A stretch of 5,518 nucleotides of DNA. Origin: Deinococcus sp. (lineage in GTDB: Bacteria > Deinococcota > Deinococci > Deinococcales > Deinococcaceae). The translations under genes and the position numbers were made by a program. Where the stretch lies: the NCBI GenBank assembly GCA_028287665.1, contig JAQBPF010000226.1, forward strand, positions 1 to 5,518, in the 5' to 3' direction. A model generated the notes under the pieces. It was given only the letters and a program-made list of their open reading frames with translations, searched no databases and had not been told where the DNA came from. Shown here one piece after another: positions 1 to 5,235 of this stretch; position 1 is the stretch's first letter, and the number at the start of each line of letters is the position of its first letter.

Positions 1-42
1 GGTCAACGTTGAGACCCATCCAGGTTTGGCTGCGTCTCAGTC

Positions 43-90
43 GTCAGGAAGGCGGGAAGGCGAAACGCAGCCGCCTTCCCGCATCCTGAC
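43..90 (-). terminator. Long hairpin downstream of the last minus-strand gene
   Basis: A perfect 11-bp stem (52-62 with 72-82, sequence GCGGGAAGGCG and its complement) closes a 9-nt loop. It is extended by a second 7-bp stem (43-49 with 84-90) across a small internal loop. It begins 29 nt after the stop codon of the gene ending at 119, where a transcription terminator would be expected. No T-run follows on either strand, so it is not a textbook intrinsic terminator. It may act bidirectionally or mainly as a 3'-end stabilising structure. Nothing can be called in bases 1-42. Confidence 0.6.
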
Positions 91-118
91 GAACCCGGAT
101 CACGCACGCCCCAGAACC

Positions 119-820
119 TCAGCGGCCCTGTACCGTCACTTCCATGCGGATGCCGTAGAGGGTTTCGCGGAAGGTGCCCACCGCCGACGCTGCGTACTGA
201 TCCTGCCCCTCGGCCCGGACGCCGAGCGCCACAGGCAGACCGTTCTGGATCTGTGTGGCCGCAACCCGGTAGCGGCCAATGGGCACGTCCATGATCTTGC
301 CGCCCGTAACTTTGCGCCTGAAGGGTTGGCCCCTGCTGCCGTCGATCAGGGGACCGTCCGGAGTAAAGGTCAGTTCGAGCGTGTCCCAGTCCACTTCGCC
401 CTCGCCGCCGAAATACACGTTCACGGGCTGCCCCAGCACACCGCCGTCATGCTTGCCCTGAATGCGCCACACGAAGTCACGAACTGCGCCGTCACGCGCC
501 GAGAAGGCGGAATTGTCGTTCGGGTAGACCGTCAACTTGAACACCTGATCTCCCCAGGAGCGTTTGATTGATGCTCCGGGCCGCCAGGTGCCCACCTCAT
601 GCGGGAGTTCGATCCGGTAGCGGCCCTGCGCGTCGGTTGTGGCCAGGGCGTTCATGTTGTAGTACAGCGTGTTGTCGGCGTAGACCTCCACGCCTGCCAG
701 GGGCTGACCTGCCGCCGTTCGCACCGTTCCCTGCATCACCCAGGGCGTGGGTTTGGCCTGGGCTGAGGCGGCAAACGAGAGGGCCAGCAGGGTCAGGGCG
801 GTTCTTCGGGTCTGGGTCAT
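119..820 (-). CDS. Secreted CarboxypepD_reg-like domain protein (233 aa)
   Basis: The start is ATG at 820, with a good Shine-Dalgarno AAAGGA 6 nt upstream (827-832 on the plus strand); the frame stays open far upstream but without another credible start. Residues 1-22 form a signal peptide: an RR pair at 5-6, a hydrophobic core, and AQA before a probable cleavage after A22. There is no lipobox Cys, so the product should be released or periplasmic. From about residue 27 the pattern GTVRTAAGQPLAGVEV, then TTDAQGRY, is the beta-sandwich signature of carboxypeptidase-regulatory-like (transthyretin-like) domains. A second conserved block near the C-terminus contains TPDGPLIDGS and DVPIGRYRV. No catalytic motif is visible, so the role is probably binding or structural; the exact function is unknown. 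It is a tandem paralogue of the lipoprotein gene 128 nt upstream (949-1752), and the two may be co-transcribed. The 128-nt gap shows no convincing promoter or terminator. Confidence 0.85.
   Translation of the reverse strand: MTQTRRTALTLLALSFAASAQAKPTPWVMQGTVRTAAGQPLAGVEVYADNTLYYNMNALATTDAQGRYRIELPHEVGTWRPGASIKRSWGDQVFKLTVYPNDNSAFSARDGAVRDFVWRIQGKHDGGVLGQPVNVYFGGEGEVDWDTLELTFTPDGPLIDGSRGQPFRRKVTGGKIMDVPIGRYRVAATQIQNGLPVALGVRAEGQDQYAASAVGTFRETLYGIRMEVTVQGR
617..688. repeat. Direct repeat copy A (conserved core of tandem paralogues)
   Basis: This 72-nt stretch matches 1471-1542 at 66 of 72 positions, including an exact 32-nt run (648-679 equals 1502-1533). It lies inside the coding region and encodes the segment around ADNTLYYNMNAL and TTDAQGRY. 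It reflects duplication or recent sequence exchange between the two paralogues and is not a mobile element. Confidence 0.9.
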
Positions 821-948
821 GGCTTTTCCTTTCAGGGTGCGGGCCAGGCCGTGGCGCAGGGCACCGCGATGATGCCGGGCATACGTACAGTCATGGATGG
901 TCTTCTTCTGTGCAACCAAAGCGGGGGCTTCGGGGTGTTGCGGCGTGC

Positions 949-1752
949 TCAGGGGTGCGGCGCCAAGCTGACGGTAAAATCGGCGAAGAGGCCGTAATCT
1001 GGGGTGTTGCGGAACATGATGGTGGTGCTGGACGACCACTGGCTCTCGTCCCGGCCCATCAACACCATGTCCTGTGCAGGTCCGCTGGCTGGGAGATAGC
1101 GGGCCGTGACCTTGTAGCGGCCCAGAGGCACGTCTGGCAGCACCGGGCCGTCCAGGTGGCGCTTGAGGGTCTGCCCCACGCTGCCGTCCATCAGGGGGCC
1201 GTCCGGCGTGAGGGTGTATTCCACCTGATCCATCTCGAACTCCCCGCCGTGGCTGCTGAAATACGGCCAGACCTTGCCGCCGTAAAAGCCCCCGCCGGGC
1301 CGCTCGCCAGAGATCCGCAGGGTGAAGTGGCGCACGGCCCCCGCGTCTGTGGCAAAGGCAGCCTCGTTGTCTACGGCCAGACTGAGGTCGTACCACTGAC
1401 CGCCGTACTGGGTCTTGAAGCGCCCACCCGCCTGCCAGGTGCCGATCTGGTCACGCGGCAGGGAAATGCTGTAGCGGCCCTGGGCGTCGGTGGTGCCCAG
1501 CGCGTTCATGTTGTAGTACAGCGTGTTGTCGGCCCAGACCTCGGCGCCCGAGACGGGCTGCCCGGCGGCATTCCTGACCGTGCCTTTCATGGTGTAGGGC
1601 GTGGGTTGGCCGGGGTCGCTCGGCACAGGACTGGGGCCGCTGTCGCTGGGCGGTGGTGTGCCTCCGCCGCCAGAGGAAGGTCCGCCGCAGGCTGACAGCA
1701 GGGCGGTGAACAGGACGAGGGCAACAACGGTTCGGACGGGTTTCCTGGGCAT
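949..1752 (-). CDS. Lipoprotein with CarboxypepD_reg-like domain (267 aa)
   Basis: The start is ATG at 1752, preceded by AGGAG with a 7-nt spacer (1760-1764). The frame remains open to 1953, but this start gives a clean signal peptide. Residues 1-21 have a basic N-region (PRKPVR), a hydrophobic core, and the lipobox LLSAC with the acylated Cys at 22. Residues 23 to about 50 are a Gly/Ser/Pro-rich linker typical of surface lipoproteins. From about residue 53 the CarboxypepD_reg-like domain begins (GTVRNAAGQPVSGAEV, then TTDAQGRY). A C-terminal conserved half contains TPDGPLMDGS and DVPLGRYKV. It is the tandem paralogue of the gene at 119-820 but is membrane-anchored, with a linker that the paralogue lacks. 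No catalytic residues are evident, and the function is unknown beyond an extracytoplasmic beta-sandwich role. A strong hairpin ending just before the ATG overlaps its ribosome binding site. Confidence 0.88.
   Translation of the reverse strand: MPRKPVRTVVALVLFTALLSACGGPSSGGGGTPPPSDSGPSPVPSDPGQPTPYTMKGTVRNAAGQPVSGAEVWADNTLYYNMNALGTTDAQGRYSISLPRDQIGTWQAGGRFKTQYGGQWYDLSLAVDNEAAFATDAGAVRHFTLRISGERPGGGFYGGKVWPYFSSHGGEFEMDQVEYTLTPDGPLMDGSVGQTLKRHLDGPVLPDVPLGRYKVTARYLPASGPAQDMVLMGRDESQWSSSTTIMFRNTPDYGLFADFTVSLAPHP
1471..1542. repeat. Direct repeat copy B (conserved core of tandem paralogues)
   Basis: Partner of 617-688, offset by exactly 854 nt with no gaps, 66 of 72 identical. It encodes the same ADNTLYYNMNAL/TTDAQGRY core in the lipoprotein paralogue. 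The identity is higher than in the surrounding parts of the two genes, which suggests strong constraint or gene conversion in this block. Confidence 0.9.
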
Positions 1753-1753
1753 G

Positions 1754-1795
1754 GGTGGTCTCCTGGGCTCCTGTGGTGGGGAGCGTGAGACCACC
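1754..1795 (-). promoter_or_regulatory. Hairpin overlapping the ribosome binding site of the lipoprotein gene
   Basis: Read on the minus-strand RNA, a perfect 9-bp inverted repeat (GGTGGTCTC at 1795-1787 with GAGACCACC at 1762-1754) encloses a second perfect 5-bp stem (GCTCC at 1784-1780 with GGAGC at 1771-1767) and an 8-nt loop. The 3' arm ends 1 nt before the ATG at 1752. It includes the GAG of the Shine-Dalgarno AGGAG (1764-1760). A second AGGAG-like sequence is buried in the inner stem. Pairing is seen directly in the sequence; a role in limiting translation initiation is inferred. No known riboswitch class is recognised. Confidence 0.6.
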
Positions 1796-1810
1796 GTAAT
1801 CAGCGCAGCG

Positions 1811-1893
1811 TGGCTGGCCGATGACACCTCCCAGCCAAGTCTTGCCGAGGGGCCCTCCGCTGGGTGGGGGAGACCAGCCCGGCAAGACCTGGC
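1811..1893 (-). promoter_or_regulatory. Overlapping inverted repeats in the leader/intergenic region
   Basis: A 14-nt inverted repeat (1834-1847 with 1880-1893, one mismatch that becomes a G-U wobble in the minus-strand RNA) encloses a 32-nt loop, which itself holds a 5-bp stem (1859-1863 with 1874-1878). A further perfect 7-bp repeat (1811-1817 with 1831-1837) shares bases 1834-1837 with the first, so the two cannot fully form together. It lies between the DUF1206 gene and the lipoprotein gene. It could be a terminator for the former or a switching leader for the latter. No U-run follows, and the choice cannot be made from sequence alone. Confidence 0.4.
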
Positions 1894-1963
1894 AGACGGG
1901 GTGCGGCACAGGGCCGGACCAGAGCCGAGCTCTGCGTGGTTGGCGTCCTGCACAGGTTTTTCT

Positions 1964-1999
1964 ACACCTGAGGAGTTCCCTTCAGGAAGAGGCAGGTGT
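1964..1999 (-). terminator. Possible hairpin immediately after the DUF1206 gene
   Basis: A perfect 7-bp inverted repeat, ACACCTG (1964-1970) with CAGGTGT (1993-1999), sits directly against the TAG stop codon at 2000-2002. Its 22-nt interior can form a short inner stem (TTCC with GGAA). The minus-strand RNA continues with AGAAAAACC rather than a U-tract, so intrinsic termination would be weak. It may instead protect the 3' end. Confidence 0.35.
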
Positions 2000-2872
2000 C
2001 TAGGAAGAGCTAGGCGTCTGGATATGAATGCGGCGGTAAACGGCCAACACCAGACAGTAGACGCCGTACGCGACCAGTCCGGCGGCCACCACCGCCAGCA
2101 GCACCCGCCCGTAAGGGGCCGAGGCGAAGGTATTGAGGGCGTCTTTCAGGCCCCCTGTTTTGCCGGGAGCTGCCCGCCAGGCGGCCTGAAGAAAAAAGCC
2201 CCCAATCACGGCAAACACGGCAGCGCGGGCCACGATGCCGACCTGCCCCACCCGCTCGACCATCTTCCGGCGCTGCTGGCCCAGATCGGTGAGCGCCATC
2301 TGCCGCATAAAGGCGCTGGTGAGGGCGGTATGGACCTGTTTGATGGCAATGCCGATGATGACCGCCCCCACCAGACCCACCAGTATCTGTCCGCCGGGAA
2401 CGTCCAGCAATCGGGCGGTCCAGTCGCGGGTCGTGCCTGCGCCGCCCAGGCCCGGAGCCGCGTCCGGCAGCGTGGCGGCAATGGCCAGACCCACATAGCT
2501 GAGGGCGCTCAGGAGGTAGCCCCCGCGTTTAGCCAGTCCCTTGGCAGCCGTGCCTTGATGTTCGGGGTCGAGTGTGGCCCGCACCAGCTGCCACACGGCA
2601 TATCCGGCCAATCCGATCCCCAGCACGACCACCAGCACCGACCCAAACGGCAGATCGCTGATGGAAGTCAGTGCGCCGCGTTGGTCGGTGGTGGCCCCGC
2701 CCTGCCACTGGGCCGCACGCCACAGCGCCAGCAGGCCGATGGTGAGATACAGCACGCCTTTTCCCGCGTATCCCAGCCGGGCAAGGCGCTCCAGAGCAGG
2801 GGCCGCGTGGGTCGCTCCCTGCTGCAAAAGGTCATGCGCCGCGTGGGCGGCATCGGAAGGAGAAGGAGGCAC
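2000..2872 (-). CDS. DUF1206 family integral membrane protein (290 aa)
   Basis: The protein has three tandem units of about 70-75 residues (roughly 28-100, 113-183 and 205-280), each with two transmembrane helices. The six predicted segments lie near 38-56, 77-98, 117-134, 160-180, 209-230 and 256-278. The units show the recurring pattern of the DUF1206 family (PF06724): a basic/Gly start such as RLGYAGKGVLYLTIG, then a G...YG.(W/Y).L helix end. Length and three-repeat organisation are as expected for the family, whose function is not established. The start is GTG at 2872. No ATG, GTG or TTG lies upstream in frame before a stop, and there is no well-spaced Shine-Dalgarno. A TACGGT -10-like hexamer ends 6 nt before the GTG, which fits a leaderless transcript. 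The gene is probably transcribed on its own: 189 nt separate it from the upstream gene and 247 nt from the downstream one. Confidence 0.88.
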   Translation of the reverse strand: MPPSPSDAAHAAHDLLQQGATHAAPALERLARLGYAGKGVLYLTIGLLALWRAAQWQGGATTDQRGALTSISDLPFGSVLVVVLGIGLAGYAVWQLVRATLDPEHQGTAAKGLAKRGGYLLSALSYVGLAIAATLPDAAPGLGGAGTTRDWTARLLDVPGGQILVGLVGAVIIGIAIKQVHTALTSAFMRQMALTDLGQQRRKMVERVGQVGIVARAAVFAVIGGFFLQAAWRAAPGKTGGLKDALNTFASAPYGRVLLAVVAAGLVAYGVYCLVLAVYRRIHIQTPSSS

Positions 2873-2878
2873 CCCTTC

Positions 2879-2884
2879 ACCGTA
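2879..2884 (-). promoter_or_regulatory. Candidate -10 element for a leaderless DUF1206 transcript
   Basis: TACGGT on the minus strand fits the TANNNT pattern and ends 6 nt before the GTG at 2872, the spacing seen for leaderless genes in Deinococcus. No clear -35 hexamer is present 16-19 nt upstream. It supports the GTG start, which otherwise lacks a properly spaced ribosome binding site. Confidence 0.35.
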
Positions 2885-2925
2885 CTGGTCGGCGGCCCAG
2901 GCCGAGTGAACCGCAGGTATGCCTC

Positions 2926-2950
2926 AGTTTAGAGAGTGACCGCAGCGGTC
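2926..2950 (-). promoter_or_regulatory. Palindrome and -10-like hexamer upstream of DUF1206 gene
   Basis: GACCGCAGCGGTC (2938-2950) is a perfect 6-1-6 palindrome about 65 nt upstream of the DUF1206 start. On the minus strand a TAAACT hexamer (2931-2926), a fair -10 match, lies 6 nt downstream of it. The palindrome would then cover the spacer and -35 zone, as an operator might. It is an alternative to the leaderless -10 at 2879-2884. No regulator can be named. Confidence 0.25.
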
Positions 2951-3020
2951 TGTTTGGGGCCTCGGTGTCTCTGAGGTCAGTGTGACGTTCCTAGCTCAGC
3001 GGCCCTGACCGATCTCGTGA

Positions 3021-3056
3021 CTCTGAAGTCTGGGGTGGCTCTGCAGTCTGGGCTGG
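3021..3056. repeat. Two-copy 18-nt tandem repeat
   Basis: CTCTGAAGTCTGGGGTGG (3021-3038) is followed directly by CTCTGCAGTCTGGGCTGG (3039-3056), 16 of 18 identical. It begins 5 nt past the stop codon of the small lipoprotein gene and lies in the 189-nt gap before the DUF1206 gene. It is not in a credible coding frame. The rest of this gap shows no gene and no clear terminator. Confidence 0.7.
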
Positions 3057-3061
3057 CAGGC

Positions 3062-3667
3062 TCAGTAGTACAGGATGTCCCAGTGGTTGGATTCTTTGGC
3101 ATAAATATTGCCAGCAGCACTTTTGTACTGCGGCGCACCGTCTCCACGCAGCCCGATGTAGGTAAAACGGCTGGTGACATAGGCGTTGATACAGGTCGAC
3201 AGGCTGGTATCGATCTTGTAGCCGTTGTAATGGCTGTAGGTGCCGCTGGCATGGCCGACCTCGGTGCCGCCCGTAATGTTCAGCGCACAGCCGGAGGCCT
3301 GTTTCAGGGTAATGATGCCGTCGATGGTGCCCGAGTAGATCTGCTCCAACGAGGTGCAGGTCGAGACGCTGCGGGTGCTGCAATTTCCGCTGGACACCAC
3401 AGGAATTCCGGCGGCAGTCACGCGGCTGCGGGCGGCGGCGTCACTCAGCTTGGTGCCGCTCAGGGCGTTCAGGGCGGCGTCTGGATTCAGGTCGGTGGCC
3501 ACGGGTTCTGGCGTCAGGGCCGCGTTGGGCACCCCGCAGGAAGACAGGACCAGCAGGCCGATCAGGGCCAGGGCTGCGCCGTGTCGGTAGGAGAGGTGTG
3601 GCCCGGCAACGGGGAGCTGAGAGACAGTGGGGTGGGAGACAGGGGGGTGGGAGACAGGAAGACGCAT
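3062..3667 (-). CDS. Small lipoprotein with M15-like zinc peptidase motifs (201 aa)
   Basis: The start is ATG at 3667, fixed by a strong AAGGAG with a 7-nt spacer (3675-3680). Residues 4-20 are an unusual N-terminal extension of VSHPP/VSHPT/VSQLP repeats. A hydrophobic core (about 31-42) and lipobox LSSC follow, with the acylated Cys at 44. After a variable linker, residues about 85-201 form a compact domain. In it, SHYNGYKID places H146 and D153 in the HxxGxxxD arrangement of M15 D-Ala-D-Ala peptidases. ESNHWD near the C-terminus gives E192 and H195 in the family's ExxH arrangement. Cysteines 96, 104, 127 and 159 could form two disulfides. I infer an extracytoplasmic peptidoglycan peptidase; family assignment rests on motifs and spacing only. 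It lies 66 nt downstream of a peptidoglycan amidase gene with no terminator between, so the two are probably one operon. Confidence 0.8.
   Translation of the reverse strand: MRLPVSHPPVSHPTVSQLPVAGPHLSYRHGAALALIGLLVLSSCGVPNAALTPEPVATDLNPDAALNALSGTKLSDAAARSRVTAAGIPVVSSGNCSTRSVSTCTSLEQIYSGTIDGIITLKQASGCALNITGGTEVGHASGTYSHYNGYKIDTSLSTCINAYVTSRFTYIGLRGDGAPQYKSAAGNIYAKESNHWDILYY
3621..3658. repeat. In-frame 15-nt tandem repeat at 5' end of the small lipoprotein gene
   Basis: The units GAGACAGTGGGGTGG (3621-3635) and GAGACAGGGGGGTGG (3636-3650) differ at one base. A partial third unit (3651-3658) follows. On the coding (minus) strand each unit encodes five residues of the VSHPP/VSHPT type. Because the unit length is a multiple of three, copy-number change would lengthen or shorten the N-terminus without breaking the frame. 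Confidence 0.8.
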
Positions 3668-3733
3668 GGCAACACTCCTTTGAGTAGAAAGGGGAACGGG
3701 GGGGGCACGGAACAGGCCAGCAGCGTAGGAAGG

Positions 3734-4828
3734 TCAGCTCACCAGAGCCACCCAGGTATTGGGGCCCACGATGCCGTCTGCACTCAGCCCCCGACTGCTC
3801 TGGAAACTCTGCACCGCGCTTTCTGTGCCTGCGCCAAATGCCCCGTCTACAGCAACGGCAAAGCCCCGAGTCCGGAGTTGGCTCTGCACCGCCTGTACCG
3901 CGTCTCCCGTGTCGCCGCGCCGCACCGTGACCACCAGTTTTTCCCAGGTGGCCGAACCCACCACGGCGTCGGGCGTCAGGCCCACGGAGGTCTGAAAGGC
4001 GCTGACCAGTCCGGCTGTGCCGCTGCCATAGTTGCCGTCCACAGCGGCGCTCTGACCCCGTGCCCGCAGCAGGTACTGCACACTCCTGACCCCTTCGCCC
4101 GTCTGTCCGGTGCGGGTGGTGGGCCAGATGCGGACATTGACGCCCAGGCGGGCGGCCACATCGCGCCGCAGTTGTGGCAATTTGGCGTACAGCACGTCAC
4201 CGGGGCAGGAGGTATTCAGAAAATCACGGTGGCCGTACAACTCGGTGGCGGGGATGGCGTACTGCTGACACAGCCAGGCGCACAGCTGCACCAGGGCGTT
4301 GTACTGCGCGGTGGGCGGGGCCACGCTGGTATAGGTGCCCTCGTTTTCAATGCCCACAGACACATCGTTAAAGCCCTCACAGTGAGCGCCGCGCACGTGC
4401 TGATTGCCTGCGCGGGCCGCGTCGATGCTCTGGTGGCGGCCTTCCAACATGTACCCACCCCGGCTGATGGTGAACTGCTGCCCGGAATCGATCCACCCCC
4501 GGTCAAAGTGGCTCTGCTGAATGGACCGGGCCAGGGCATAGGCCTGGGTCTGCGATACATCGGTCACGTTGGCGCTGGCGGTGTGGTGAACAATAATTCG
4601 CGTGGGCCGGGTGGCCAGCACCGTAATGGGCTCCCGAGGGGGCTGTGCCTTCCAGAGCGCCGTTGTGGAGATGGTGGGAAAGGCGAGGGCCAGGGTGTTC
4701 AGGCCGCTGTTCGGACTGTTGTTCTCCAGAACAGCCACTTTGGTCAGGCCGCAACTGGCCAGCAGGAGGGGGCCAGCCCAGACCGCTCCCCAGCGCAACA
4801 GGTCACGGCGGTGTATGGATGGATTCAT
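3734..4828 (-). CDS. N-acetylmuramoyl-L-alanine amidase, Tat-type lipoprotein, two PG-binding domains (364 aa)
   Basis: This enzyme would cleave the bond between N-acetylmuramic acid and L-Ala of peptidoglycan on the outer side of the membrane. The start is ATG at 4828, with AGGAG 5 nt upstream (4834-4838). The N-terminus has a twin-arginine motif (HRRDLLR, 6-12), a hydrophobic stretch and lipobox LLASC with Cys at 26. Residues about 75-228 are an Amidase_2/PGRP domain: IIVHHTAS (zinc ligand H81 of the HHT motif), GWIDSGQQF, EGRH, GAHCEGFN, GIENEGTY, then YGHRDF and TSCPGD, with H200 and C208 at the 8-residue spacing of the other two zinc ligands. Two PG_binding_1 repeats follow (about 241-298 and 303-362), each with a VQ..LR..G, VDG.(F/Y)G..T, FQ and VG..TW pattern. 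The position of the catalytic Tyr of T7 lysozyme (DVGY) is Gln117. It heads a probable operon with the M15-like lipoprotein. Confidence 0.95.
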   Translation of the reverse strand: MNPSIHRRDLLRWGAVWAGPLLLASCGLTKVAVLENNSPNSGLNTLALAFPTISTTALWKAQPPREPITVLATRPTRIIVHHTASANVTDVSQTQAYALARSIQQSHFDRGWIDSGQQFTISRGGYMLEGRHQSIDAARAGNQHVRGAHCEGFNDVSVGIENEGTYTSVAPPTAQYNALVQLCAWLCQQYAIPATELYGHRDFLNTSCPGDVLYAKLPQLRRDVAARLGVNVRIWPTTRTGQTGEGVRSVQYLLRARGQSAAVDGNYGSGTAGLVSAFQTSVGLTPDAVVGSATWEKLVVTVRRGDTGDAVQAVQSQLRTRGFAVAVDGAFGAGTESAVQSFQSSRGLSADGIVGPNTWVALVS

Positions 4829-5183
4829 CGATTCTCCTGAGACGCTTGAACTGGGCGCGGGATTCGGAGGTTCCGGGATTCAGGGGGCTGACTTTGCAGG
4901 CTAAGGCCCACAGGCAAGAGGGAGGCCACAGACACCTGAATGCTGTGTCAGAGGGAAGATCGCTGAAGAAGACTGTGGAGCTTTCCCCACCTTAGCGAAT
5001 GAACGCCGAGAAGTCGGGAAAAAATTCACCCCAGCCTGCCGCTCTTCCCTTCAGCGAAGATTCATCATTTCGGAGGCTGTGCTCCGGGTGGTGGGCCGAG
5101 GGACGAACAGGGCTTTTGGTATGACCGCTACGACTGGCCAGATCGAGGATTTTTCGGGCCATATTGCTTTGGCCGGTGCCCGC

Positions 5184-5207
5184 CAATTGATTCCTAGTTC
5201 TCAACTG
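5184..5207. promoter_or_regulatory. Candidate operator upstream of the Fur-family gene
   Basis: CAATTGA (5184-5190) and TCAACTG (5201-5207) form an inverted repeat with one mismatch and a 10-nt spacer. A smaller perfect repeat AGTT-CTC-AACT (5196-5206) is nested in it. The site lies 29-52 nt before the Fur-family ATG, around the expected -35 region. Autoregulation is common for Fur-family regulators, but the sequence does not match a classical Fur, Zur or PerR box, so this is tentative. Confidence 0.25.
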
Positions 5208-5223
5208 CCCAGTCCAAACCTGT

Positions 5224-5229
5224 TAGCAT
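5224..5229 (+). promoter_or_regulatory. Candidate -10 element for a leaderless Fur-family transcript
   Basis: TAGCAT fits TANNNT, is preceded by TGT (a partial extended -10), and ends 6 nt before the ATG at 5236. The bases between, TCAGAG, give no normal Shine-Dalgarno. This arrangement is typical of leaderless genes in the Deinococcus group. A good -35 hexamer is not evident. Confidence 0.45.
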
Positions 5230-5235
5230 TCAGAG

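Larger units (their letters stand above)
4829..5235. other. 407-nt divergent intergenic region
   Basis: This region separates the divergently transcribed amidase and Fur-family genes and should hold both promoters. On the amidase side I see only the Shine-Dalgarno and an 8-nt direct repeat CGGGATTC (4858-4865, 4874-4881); no convincing -35/-10 pair stands out. Short inverted repeats occur at 4931-4949 (GACAC, 9-nt gap, GTGTC), 5071-5086 (CGGAG, 6-nt loop, CTCCG) and 5157-5174 (GGCCA, 8-nt gap, TGGCC). Short open frames here (4992-5204 minus, 5079-5267 plus) lack family features or credible starts and are not called as genes. Confidence 0.6.

Noticed and set aside
26..571. A 181-codon open frame on the plus strand
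   Set aside because: It reads through the terminator-like hairpin and is antisense to the secreted paralogue; there are no recognisable features.
821..1396. Upstream extension of the secreted paralogue's frame (open to 1396)
   Set aside because: It overlaps the lipoprotein gene in another frame. The ATG at 820 has a good Shine-Dalgarno and gives a proper signal peptide.
568..1695. A 375-codon open frame on the plus strand
   Set aside because: It is antisense to both CarboxypepD_reg-like paralogues, whose conservation with each other is in the minus-strand frame.
1601..2932. A 443-codon open frame on the plus strand
   Set aside because: It is antisense to the DUF1206 gene and the lipoprotein start region. 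The opposite strand has convincing membrane repeats and a lipobox, while this frame has neither domain nor ribosome binding site.
3017..4840. A 607-codon open frame on the plus strand
   Set aside because: It lies antisense to the amidase and the M15-like lipoprotein, which have clear family motifs, signal peptides and ribosome binding sites. Its translation is low-complexity Gly/Ala/Arg/His-rich with no recognisable domain, as expected from a high-GC antisense shadow.
4992..5204. A 70-codon open frame on the minus strand in the divergent intergenic region
   Set aside because: No good ribosome binding site, no family resemblance, and it covers the expected promoter zone of the Fur-family gene.
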